This document shows positions 52,428 to 59,812 of a DNA stretch of 64,000 bases, in pieces. The position numbers were made by a program, and so were the translations under genes. The stretch comes from CAZVKN01 sp964627035 (GTDB taxonomy: Bacteria > Electryoneota > AABM5-125-24 > Hatepunaeales > Hatepunaeaceae), in NCBI GenBank assembly GCA_964627035.1, contig CAZVKN010000011.1, positions 1-64,000 of the forward strand, written 5' to 3'. Position 1 is the stretch's first letter. Each line of letters opens with the position of its first letter. A model generated the notes under the pieces. That model saw nothing but the letters and a program-made list of their open reading frames with translations. It did no database searches and was not told the origin of the DNA.

Positions 52428-53375
52428 CTATCCGATTGGAATTTGACTTCCATATTCAGCCAGCCACTCGTCAAATGTCAGCAGTTCCGGATTCAATTGA
52501 CGCGATTCGTCGAGGTTCCGCGCTCCACAGAAATCGGTCTCGAAGTCGCGCTTGAACTGGAACATGTTACCGATGTCCTCCGCACCGGGGAAATCAAACG
52601 TGCGATAAACATTCGCTGGCACAGCGTGATACTGCACTTCTTCGCCGGCAACCTTAGACAGTCCAGCAGCCATCTGGTCTCCAGTAAGATGCTCACCGGC
52701 AATACCGACTGTCTTACCCATGTACTTATTGCCGCTTTTGAATATGCCAAGTGCACACTTGCCGATATCAGCCGCTGCGATCCCGGGTAGTTTTTTATCA
52801 TCCAACGGGAAAGCGATTCCAAGTTTGCCGTCAGGTCCTTTCATCGGACCCATGCCGAAGTGGATGAAGTTGTCCCAGTAAAAACTTGTCAGCAGGTTTG
52901 TCACAGACAGATTCAGATCAGCAAAGATGCTGTCGGCTTCACCTTTACAATCAAAGTGAGGAACTTTATAATGATCCATCAATGTAGGCATTCGGTCATC
53001 ATCCAGTGGGATCCATTTACGCGTGTCCTCAAGGGTGGACCAGACTACATGTTGCACTCCAGCTTCTTTTGCTGCATGAGCCATGTTACCTGCATGTTCC
53101 AGTTCTTTTTCAGGTGAAAAATGCTCCCAAAAGAAGGTGACACAGAATGCACCGTACGCCCCTTCAAATGCTTTGATGAGACTGTCGCGATCTTCGACAT
53201 TGGCAGTGACAACTTCAGCTCCCATCTCTGCGAGATGCTTAGAGCCGTCAGAGTTGATATCTCTGGTGATTGCGCGTGCTGTGAATCCGTTGTCGGGATC
53301 ACTCATGATCGCATGCACCAGTCCACCACCTTGAGCACCAGTTGCACCGACTACTGTTATAATTTTATCTGACAA
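52428..53375 (-). CDS. NmrA-family NAD(P)-binding protein
   Basis: This 315-residue Rossmann-fold protein has the dinucleotide motif VVGATGAQGGG (8-18), ARAITRD after the second strand, and TANVEDRDSLIKAFEGAYGAFCVTFFW, typical of the NmrA/HSCARG atypical SDR group. These proteins sense redox state by binding NADP(H) and usually lack the YxxxK catalytic pair. None is seen here. Target unknown. It is a single gene, convergent with the pseudogene to its left. Confidence 0.85.
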   Translation of the reverse strand: MSDKIITVVGATGAQGGGLVHAIMSDPDNGFTARAITRDINSDGSKHLAEMGAEVVTANVEDRDSLIKAFEGAYGAFCVTFFWEHFSPEKELEHAGNMAHAAKEAGVQHVVWSTLEDTRKWIPLDDDRMPTLMDHYKVPHFDCKGEADSIFADLNLSVTNLLTSFYWDNFIHFGMGPMKGPDGKLGIAFPLDDKKLPGIAAADIGKCALGIFKSGNKYMGKTVGIAGEHLTGDQMAAGLSKVAGEEVQYHAVPANVYRTFDFPGAEDIGNMFQFKRDFETDFCGARNLDESRQLNPELLTFDEWLAEYGSQIPIG

Positions 53376-53516
53376 AATATTTTTCCGTATGTTAGTCTAT
53401 TAATTGCAAATCCCACCACAATTATGATGGAGTCAAACATTTAACTATATATACGGATAAAGACGGGGGAGTGTGAGGGGAACCTGATCTACAGAGTTGA
53501 TAAGAGACTGATGTAA

Positions 53517-53550
53517 AAACGTCGGTAGATTCACTACCGACGTTTCTAAA
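53517..53550 (-). terminator. Rho-independent terminator of the 53578-54666 lipoprotein gene
   Basis: AACGTCGGTAG, loop, CTACCGACGTT; on the minus strand a T run follows the stem. It lies about 30 bp after the minus-strand stop at 53578. It also ends in T's on the plus strand. Confidence 0.75.
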
Positions 53551-53577
53551 AACTAAGGGACTGTTACTTCCCTGCTA

Positions 53578-54666
53578 TTATTCCACGCCCACCTGAGCAT
53601 CCGCTGAAATACCGAGGTTACTCACTTGTATTGTTATTGATTGATTACTGGTAAAGAAACCGTTGAAAGTAAGATCATTGCCGTTAAAAAGAGAGGTAAA
53701 CCTTGCCATCAGCGTATCCTGACCGACGCTATTATTGTTATTATCCATAAAGAAGTACTGATCAGTATTAAAATTGAACGTAGATCCCGACCTGATACTG
53801 AAATCCGCTACCCGGTCCGATTCCCTGTTCAAGTCTCCATTTGACAGATAAAAGTCAGAATTAATAGCAGCATTTCCGTTATTGGTAGCCGTTCCGATCA
53901 GAACCACATTTCTCAGTTCCTCAAGGGAATAATCCGCAACTTCATCTGACGTTACCGTCTGTGTGAAATGCACTGTGGCAGGAAGGCTCATGTTCAATTG
54001 TTGAATGTCAACATCTAAATCCGGATTTCCGGTTCCGTGAACATGCAAATAAAAATTACGACTACCTCCTCCCCATAACCCAAGACCAACATAAAACGCC
54101 CATTGTGCGTCACTGGCAGTTACAAGCAGTTGGTCGAAATCATCATCAGAATTAATTGTTTTCTGTTGTCCCGCATTCACAGTAAACATTGCAAGGTCTC
54201 GTAAATCTCCATCATCGTAATTGGGAGATGCTGAGAGGTAGTAAGTGATGGTCACATCATTCTGTCCGTTGTTTACCAGTGTTCCCTTACATAAATCAGA
54301 TATTTGATAATCAGCCATTCCAATTGCAACATAGAATAATGTCTGAGAAAAAGTTGAACCGAAAACCTGCCCCTGTCCGATCTGTACCGAAACAGAAGCA
54401 TCTTCATCAGACTCACTTATTAATCCGTCACCTTTATTTGATGGTGGCATTGGACTTCCGCTGCCTAATTGCGTGTTTTGAAACAGGGTTTGATTAACTG
54501 GATCTGCAGTGAATTCCTGTGTTGGAATTAGGTTTTCCTCTACGACAGCATCAACAACCAGCTTGAAGTTGTCAACCGGATTGGTAATTGAGCAGCCTGT
54601 GAACAGAACTGCGAGCAGCAAGGTCATTAACCCTGCGAATTTGATCGAAAATGTTTTTTTCGTCAT
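53578..54666 (-). CDS. Hypothetical secreted lipoprotein
   Basis: This is a 362-residue protein. The signal MTKKTFSIKFAGLMTLLLAVLFTGC ends with a lipobox (FTGC). The mature part is Asn/Asp/Ser/Thr-rich and beta-predicted, with two similar halves: SGSPMPPSNKGDGL...ISDLCKGTLVNNGQNDVTITYYLSASPNYDDGDLRDLAMFTVNAGQQ and YSLEELRNVVLIGTATNNGNAAINSDFYLSNGDLNRESDRVADFSIRSGS. Both read as a recurring NNG...YLS...D unit, suggesting duplicated CARDB- or Ig-like domains. Family not recognised. It has its own terminator and is followed upstream by a beta-barrel gene on the same strand. Confidence 0.7.
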   Translation of the reverse strand: MTKKTFSIKFAGLMTLLLAVLFTGCSITNPVDNFKLVVDAVVEENLIPTQEFTADPVNQTLFQNTQLGSGSPMPPSNKGDGLISESDEDASVSVQIGQGQVFGSTFSQTLFYVAIGMADYQISDLCKGTLVNNGQNDVTITYYLSASPNYDDGDLRDLAMFTVNAGQQKTINSDDDFDQLLVTASDAQWAFYVGLGLWGGGSRNFYLHVHGTGNPDLDVDIQQLNMSLPATVHFTQTVTSDEVADYSLEELRNVVLIGTATNNGNAAINSDFYLSNGDLNRESDRVADFSIRSGSTFNFNTDQYFFMDNNNNSVGQDTLMARFTSLFNGNDLTFNGFFTSNQSITIQVSNLGISADAQVGVE

Positions 54667-54688
54667 GATTGTTTCCTTGGGTTAATGA

Positions 54689-55336
54689 TTAAAAGCTGTA
54701 AGACAAGCCAATTGAAAAGACTGCCCATACTTTAGCACCTTCCAGGTCTTTCTGGATGTTTTCTGCATTGCGCACTGATGGGGCGATCATACCGACACCC
54801 GTCATTTTGACATTGGGCGAATTTTGATACATCGCACCCATGTCAATATTAAAGCCGAGACCTTTCCCAGCTTCAGCGGCATTTCCCCAGCCGAGACCAA
54901 AATAGGGTGCCATAGAACCCCAATCAATCAGCGTTGTAAGTGAACCTTGCTCATCGATAGTATAGGTTCGATCACCGATTGTTTTTTCGTTCGTGGGTTT
55001 GATGGTTGCTTCGATTTCGTTACCGTTGCCCATCATGCCGAGGCTCAAGCGGAATACTCCGCCCCACGGGTGATAATCGGCAAGCACAGACCAATTACTC
55101 AGGTTAAAGTCACCTGCGTAACTGACCGAATCTTCTGCCATTTCACCGTCCATTCCGTAGGTGTATTGGGTCATTCCGGCGCGGACGTTAATTTTTTCGG
55201 TAATTGACTTGGTAATGTCAGCACCGATACCTAATGAACCGCCCTTTACAGTAACCCCAAGCCCAAGCTCTGCGTTAGCTGTATTAAAGGACAGCATTAA
55301 GATGCATAGAATAGCAAGTAGAGAGAGATTTCTCAT
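54689..55336 (-). CDS. Small outer-membrane beta-barrel-like protein
   Basis: This is a 215-residue protein. The signal peptide ends at NTANA. The mature part alternates glycine-rich amphipathic strands (LGLGVTVKGGSLGIGADI, MAPYFGLGWGNAAEAGKGLGFNIDMGAMY) and ends with the aromatic-terminated strand VWAVFSIGLSYSF, the BamA recognition form. This fits an 8-strand OmpA/OmpW-type barrel. Its stop lies 22 bp before the lipoprotein start, so the two are likely one transcript. Function unknown. Confidence 0.75.
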   Translation of the reverse strand: MRNLSLLAILCILMLSFNTANAELGLGVTVKGGSLGIGADITKSITEKINVRAGMTQYTYGMDGEMAEDSVSYAGDFNLSNWSVLADYHPWGGVFRLSLGMMGNGNEIEATIKPTNEKTIGDRTYTIDEQGSLTTLIDWGSMAPYFGLGWGNAAEAGKGLGFNIDMGAMYQNSPNVKMTGVGMIAPSVRNAENIQKDLEGAKVWAVFSIGLSYSF

Positions 55337-55569
55337 AGTTGTTCCATATTTGTTGGATTGTTCAAGTTTGTAATAAAGGAGGGTAGTTAGCTATTCTATT
55401 GTGAGTAATACGATAGAAATTGCGAGAAATTGTAGTTATAGGTAAATATATCTGTTTGTATCTGTTTGTCTAAAAAAGATCAAAAAAATCCCGGAAACGA
55501 TTCCCGTTTTCACGAGGACAGGCTCTACTCTACCACACAGTTAACCATGTAGTACCATCGGCGCGAGGC

Positions 55570-55755
55570 TTAACTTACCGGTGACTTATAGTTGTGCATC
55601 ACAGATCGCAAAGCTTCATTTACTGTTTTTGAATCGTGAAACACTTCCGCTACATCGGGTTCGAGCACGACAATGTTTGATCCTTCACGCATTAAGCGGT
55701 TGTAGTACTTTCCCGTAACCGCTTGGCTGTAATCGAGGTCATATTCATCACGCAT
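55570..55755 (-). CDS. Antitoxin-like small protein with lost N-terminal start
   Basis: This is a 61-residue protein (MRDEYDLDYSQAVTGKYYNRLMREG ... LEPDVAEVFHDSKTVNEALRSVMHNY). It belongs by pattern to the small D-Y-S-x-A-x-x-G-K-Y-Y / PDVA.VF...VNEALR family often found beside toxin-like genes and thought to be antitoxins. Upstream on the same frame lies ATG AAT CAA GAA TAG (55788-55774): an older start, four residues before a stop, then seven more in-frame codons to the present ATG. Family members usually have about ten residues there. No toxin partner is visible in the neighbourhood. Confidence 0.55.
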   Translation of the reverse strand: MRDEYDLDYSQAVTGKYYNRLMREGSNIVVLEPDVAEVFHDSKTVNEALRSVMHNYKSPVS

Positions 55756-55897
55756 TGTGTCAGCGTATTTTTCCTATTCTTGATTCATGATATTTGGTTT
55801 CTCTTTTTGTGGCTGGACGTGTGTAACAATCCGAATTCTATCCCACCTATCGGTATGGCAAACCGCAATCAATCTCTCTCTACTTGAATAGCCGAAT

Positions 55898-56232
55898 GTG
55901 ATCCAACGATTTTCACTAATGAGTGGTCAGGGTATCATTACAAATTTGGTAGAAGAAACAGAGCTGGTCAATTCATTTGGGCTACAATCTGTTTATCCGA
56001 ACCCGTTTAACTCAACCACAACAATCCGTTTTAGCTTGGCTCATATTTCAGACGTAGAAATATCTCTGTACGATGTATCCGGACGAGAATTTGCGAAGTT
56101 AGTGAAAGGACGAAAGTCAGCTGGGGTTCATCAAGCTATTGGAACGGTTCAGATCTGTCGTCAGGGTTGTACATTATTCGATTGCATTCAGGTGTGTCAA
56201 CTATCAGCCGTAAAGCGCTGCTGATGAAATAG
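55898..56232 (+). pseudogene. T9SS sorting-domain remnant 2 with frameshift
   Basis: The frame gives FGLQSVYPNPFNSTTTIRFSL, YDVSGREFAKLVKGRKSAGVHQAI, then shifts by a single-base loss near 56134. The other frame continues WNGSDLSSGLYIIRL and ends ISRKALLMK at 56232, the normal end of a sorting domain. No signal peptide or body lies upstream, so this is the tail of a lost cargo gene. The tail is closely similar to that of pseudogene 52032, but the frameshift is in a different place. Confidence 0.72.
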
Positions 56233-56307
56233 ATGGATTCTCAATATAGATCAACATGATTATTATTCAGACGAAGATAGGGGAGTGTGAGAGGGGGGGA
56301 GCTCACT

Positions 56308-56770
56308 CTAAAGCTGTATATTGACTGGATCAGCTATTATTTTGCCGTCTAACCAAAGTTGGTTAGGGTTACGAATTTTTGTAATCTTTACATCATCAGC
56401 ATTATCAGCACTTGCATTAGCAACTAAGCAAATATAATAACTCACACCTTTTTCTCTCGCAAATTGCCATTGGCGACCTGACAATTGAAAAGTTTCAACT
56501 CTATCGTATTTCTTGGTTTTGACTTCAACGTATGTAGACTTATCATTATTACGTAACTCTATGTCATAGGTTTTTTTTGCATCAGATATTCATTATACCA
56601 AATGACTTCAGATGATGAGTTACTCTTCAAATTACCTACAACCAATTCCTCACCCCATTTACCGACTTCTTCAATATCCTTCATAGTGCTGTTATCTTTA
56701 CCATCAATTTTTGGTTTTTCAGGATTCCCATCATTAGCATCATCAGAAGGGAATGTTGGTCTGGTAGAGA
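56308..56770 (-). pseudogene. DUF3883-type domain, frameshifted at an A8 run
   Basis: Minus strand. The upstream frame reads DIEEVGKWGEELVVGNLKSNSSSEVIWYNE, then eight A's (56571-56578), after which a +1 frame reads TYDIELRNNDKSTYVEVKTKKYDRVETFQLSGRQWQFAREKGVSYYICLVAN ... IRNPNQLWLDGKIIADPVNIQL, then a stop. The order G-EE...W.NE...YDIE...YVEVK...F.L....W..A...G is the DUF3883 (NO VEIN C-terminal) pattern, a PD-(D/E)XK-like domain often at the end of defence proteins. One extra A would restore a single frame. Its N-terminus is cut near 56770 by the transposase remnant. Confidence 0.6.
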
Positions 56771-56774
56771 TAGT

Positions 56775-57122
56775 TGTTCCAGTCAGCTCCTCGATTGGGA
56801 ATGTGGTCGTAGAGATACAGCAACCCTAAACAAGATGGTGGCTCGCCTCGACAGATAGGACGTCATTTTTTATCTGACAGATAAATGGGAGTCCTATGCA
56901 TCTGTATTTTCCAAGGATAAGCTGATTATGAGTAAGAAAAACACTCACGGTATTGAACGGAACAACTGTCGTAATCGTCATTGGTTTGCCAGATTCAAGC
57001 GTAAGTCAATTGTCGTGTCAAAATGCGGTAAAATGGTTGACTTAACAATGGCTTTATCTGCTCGATTCAGGGTAAATGGCGATGTAAAAGAGATATTACA
57101 ATGTATCATTAAATCATTATAA
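56775..57122 (+). mobile_element. IS1-family transposase remnant with in-frame stop
   Basis: The frame reads QLLDWECGRRDTATLNKMVARLDR, stop (TAG at 56856), then DVIFYLTDKWESYASVFSKDKLIMSKKNTHGIERNNCRNRHWFARFKRKSIVVSK and MVDLTMALSARFRVNG. IS1-type transposases have a Trp at the TAG position (TGG to TAG is one change) and the TDKW..YA and IERN...R..FKRKS-VVSK blocks. The N-terminal part with the first catalytic Asp is missing. No terminal inverted repeats are evident. It is inactive. Confidence 0.75.
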
Positions 57123-57148
57123 TATGTAAATCTTGTCAAAATATAGCG

Positions 57149-59284
57149 TTATTTGATCAGTAACGCTTTTGTAAACAGATTTGTTCCCCCGGTGTTAAAT
57201 TGAATAAAGTAAACTCCGGTGGTCAGGTTATTGCCTTTGATATCTACAACGTACTCTCCGGCAGTGGAATAAGAATCAAACAATGCTTTAACTAATCTGC
57301 CATTAATATCAAATAAGTTGAGTCTGATGTGACCGGCTGCTGGGAGAAAGAATCTTATTTTTGTCCTAGAGTTAAACGGATTCGGCACAGGTGGATATAG
57401 TGTCGGAGTGTCGGGGTGTTTCGGTTCGTTAGAATAAACACTGTTCGGAGTGACATTGACCTCCCATGTCAGCGAGTCAGCTTCGGTCGTGTCGGAGACG
57501 TAGGCAGTAACATTGTACTGCCCAATCGAGTCGAAGTTAACCAACACCCACGAGTTGTCGCTGATCGAATCGCCGTCGAGTGTCCACAGGAAATTCAGCG
57601 AGTCATCCTCCGGATCGAACGGAAAGACTTCAAACTCAAATGTTGTATCTACCTCAACCGACAGTTCAAGTTGCTCAGGCATATAGTCAACGATCAAATC
57701 GTTGACCAAAACCTGCCATGTCACGCTGTCGGCAAGCACGCCTTGAGATGCAATCGCTGTGACACTGTGCTCCCGACCTCGCTCGAAGCGAATGGATACG
57801 CTGTCGTTTTCTGCGATCTGCTCGTCATTCAGCAGCCATTGGTATTCAACCGGGTCGTCTTCGATGGCACGGGTAGTGATGGTGAAGTTAATTGAATTGT
57901 TGCGGCGGATGGGAAGGGTGAGGGTTTGAGGAGAGTGGGAATCTATGTATAGTTCTACAACATGGACAATCCAGCGGGTGGAATCACCCAATGCACTATC
58001 AGAAACTGTGCATTGGACAGTGTCAATGCCAAGCTCATCAAAGGTAATAGCTGTAGATGTGTCCGATGAAATGCTGATGCCATTAAGTGTCCACAGGTAG
58101 CTAAGAGAGTCTTCCTGCCAATCAACAGCACTAACTGAGAAGAGCTGTGAGTCACCCAACAGTAGACTCAAGTTCTGACTTTCAGGAGTGAAGTCAGTTA
58201 TCACCGGAGCAGAACGCATCGGCAATATTTTAACCAAATAGCCGCTATTTCTAGAATAACCCGCAGCCCATGCAAATCCATCCTCACCTGCAACGATCGA
58301 ATAATATCGACGGTTTCTGTCACCTCCATTGTCGTTTCGATGCCAAGCCATGTTACCTTCTTCGTCAGTGCCAATTAACTCAGCTCCTCTATTAGAACCT
58401 GCAATAATAAATCCACCATCGGACATTTCTGCTAATCCGTTTGCTTCCCCACCAACATTGTAGAATCTTTCCCACAGCCTGTCACCATTGTCATTTATTC
58501 TCAGCAGATAGTGCCTGTTCCCTCCACCGGTTGCGGCAAATCCTCCGTCTCGACAAGAAATCAGATCGCGTAATGTTGCACGCCCATAGGTTCTTTCCCA
58601 AACTGATTCACCGTTTTCGTCAGTCCTCACAATCAATGCACCTCCTCTTCGATGTCCAGCGAAGATGTGCCCGTTATCAATCTCCTTAGTTGCCCAGAAT
58701 CTGTAGCCGTTATAACTCTCTTCCCAGATCACATCGCCATCGTCATCAAACTTAACAGCATAGCAATTATAGGTGCCATTCTCGAAATTTCTTCCACAGC
58801 CGACATAATTCCCATCTTTTAATTCTATAACAGCATAACATCTCGTAATATCACCCATTACCATGTTCCACATCAAATCGCCATCATCGTTTGTTCTAAT
58901 GACAGTAAAACGATCACTTCCACTATTTTGAATACCGCCCATCAGAAAGCCACTGTCATCACATTGTATAACGGAATAGCTTACACCGATCCTCCACTCT
59001 TGAGGACGGTAAATGAATTGGTTCAGGACGTTACCGTTTTCATTTGTAAGTATAAGCCAGAATAAACTAAATGGATCTAACTCTCCATTGAAATTGCCTG
59101 TTGTCCCAGTTAAAGCAAAACCGTCTTCAGTTTTAAAAACATCCCTAAGAGAACCATAATCCTCTCGCGGACCCTCGTAATAATGCTCCCACAGATTACC
59201 GGGTTGAGCACTAACAATTTGACAGAATAGAGTTATAACAAATAGATACTTTAAGTTTAGATAGAATGAGAATGGACGAGGCAT
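57149..59284 (-). CDS. Secreted propeller/PKD-like protein with T9SS sorting domain (copy 1)
   Basis: This protein has about 711 residues. The ATG at 59284 has AAAGGAG 8 bases upstream; a GTG at 59293 overlaps it. A signal peptide (FVITLFCQIVSAQ) is followed by repeats of the DGG-h-h-x-G-G type (~40-340: EDGFALTGTTGNF, DGNYVGCGRNF, DGGFAATGGGN, DGGFIIAGSNRG), a beta-propeller-like region. Three Ig/PKD-like domains follow (~350-430, 445-535, 540-625; each ends ...DSLTWxVxV or like). The T9SS tail is YPPVPNPFNSRTKIRFFLP ... DINGRLVKAL. A paralog lies at 59813. The small gene at 59352 precedes it on the same strand. Confidence 0.82.
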   Translation of the reverse strand: MPRPFSFYLNLKYLFVITLFCQIVSAQPGNLWEHYYEGPREDYGSLRDVFKTEDGFALTGTTGNFNGELDPFSLFWLILTNENGNVLNQFIYRPQEWRIGVSYSVIQCDDSGFLMGGIQNSGSDRFTVIRTNDDGDLMWNMVMGDITRCYAVIELKDGNYVGCGRNFENGTYNCYAVKFDDDGDVIWEESYNGYRFWATKEIDNGHIFAGHRRGGALIVRTDENGESVWERTYGRATLRDLISCRDGGFAATGGGNRHYLLRINDNGDRLWERFYNVGGEANGLAEMSDGGFIIAGSNRGAELIGTDEEGNMAWHRNDNGGDRNRRYYSIVAGEDGFAWAAGYSRNSGYLVKILPMRSAPVITDFTPESQNLSLLLGDSQLFSVSAVDWQEDSLSYLWTLNGISISSDTSTAITFDELGIDTVQCTVSDSALGDSTRWIVHVVELYIDSHSPQTLTLPIRRNNSINFTITTRAIEDDPVEYQWLLNDEQIAENDSVSIRFERGREHSVTAIASQGVLADSVTWQVLVNDLIVDYMPEQLELSVEVDTTFEFEVFPFDPEDDSLNFLWTLDGDSISDNSWVLVNFDSIGQYNVTAYVSDTTEADSLTWEVNVTPNSVYSNEPKHPDTPTLYPPVPNPFNSRTKIRFFLPAAGHIRLNLFDINGRLVKALFDSYSTAGEYVVDIKGNNLTTGVYFIQFNTGGTNLFTKALLIK

Positions 59285-59312
59285 GATTATCACTCCTTTA
59301 GTTAGAATCTAT

Positions 59313-59336
59313 GCAAGGGGGCAGAAGCCCCCTTGC
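59313..59336 (-). repeat. Hairpin between small exported gene and T9SS gene (copy 1)
   Basis: GCAAGGGGGC, loop AGAA, GCCCCCTTGC: a 10-bp perfect stem with no T run. It may set relative expression of the two genes. Confidence 0.6.
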
Positions 59337-59351
59337 AGCGTTCAACTTTCG

Positions 59352-59738
59352 TTAGCGGTTGTCTTCAACATCCCAGTCAAAGTGGGTGATTGTGTTTGAT
59401 TGAAGAGCAGGATTAGTGGGCGGTTCTATTGCGACAATATCTTCGTCACCAATATGTACACGCCATGTCGTGAATTGTGATTGCGTCAGCTCGGTTTCTC
59501 CCTTGTACTGACCGTTTCCGGTATGAATCATACCAACTTCGTCGATATCCAAACCGAATTCATCTTCCCAAAAGACTGTGACATTCAACATGACCACAAC
59601 GGGATCCCCGTCGTCTGTTATGTCAACAGTATAAGAAGTTGCTGCTCGTGCTTCTTTGTAAAGCACATGCACACCAATTCCAACTGCCGTCGCCAGCAGC
59701 ACGACTGCGATGGTCACAGCCATTATTCTTCGAGACAT
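59352..59738 (-). CDS. Small exported protein (copy 1)
   Basis: This 128-residue protein's N-terminal hydrophobic segment contains VVLLATAVGIGVHVLYKEARA, then a beta-rich body (SYTVDITDDGDPVVVMLNVTVFWEDEFG ... TTWRVHIGDEDIVA ... HFDWDVED). Thr- and Asp-rich. No family recognised. GAGGAGG upstream gives a strong ribosome site. Next on the strand come the hairpin and the 57149 T9SS gene. Confidence 0.65.
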   Translation of the reverse strand: MSRRIMAVTIAVVLLATAVGIGVHVLYKEARAATSYTVDITDDGDPVVVMLNVTVFWEDEFGLDIDEVGMIHTGNGQYKGETELTQSQFTTWRVHIGDEDIVAIEPPTNPALQSNTITHFDWDVEDNR

Positions 59739-59812
59739 GATTGCCTCCTCATATTATTGCATATCACGATGCAATGATGTAATTTGGAGGCGGTAGGGAA
59801 GCTCGCGCGATC

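Noticed and set aside
52860..53372. Plus-strand frames opposite the NmrA-family gene
   Set aside because: They lack ribosome sites and protein-like composition; the minus strand gene is clear.
56602..56829. Plus-strand frame opposite the DUF3883 fragment
   Set aside because: The minus strand carries a recognisable domain pattern; this is its shadow.
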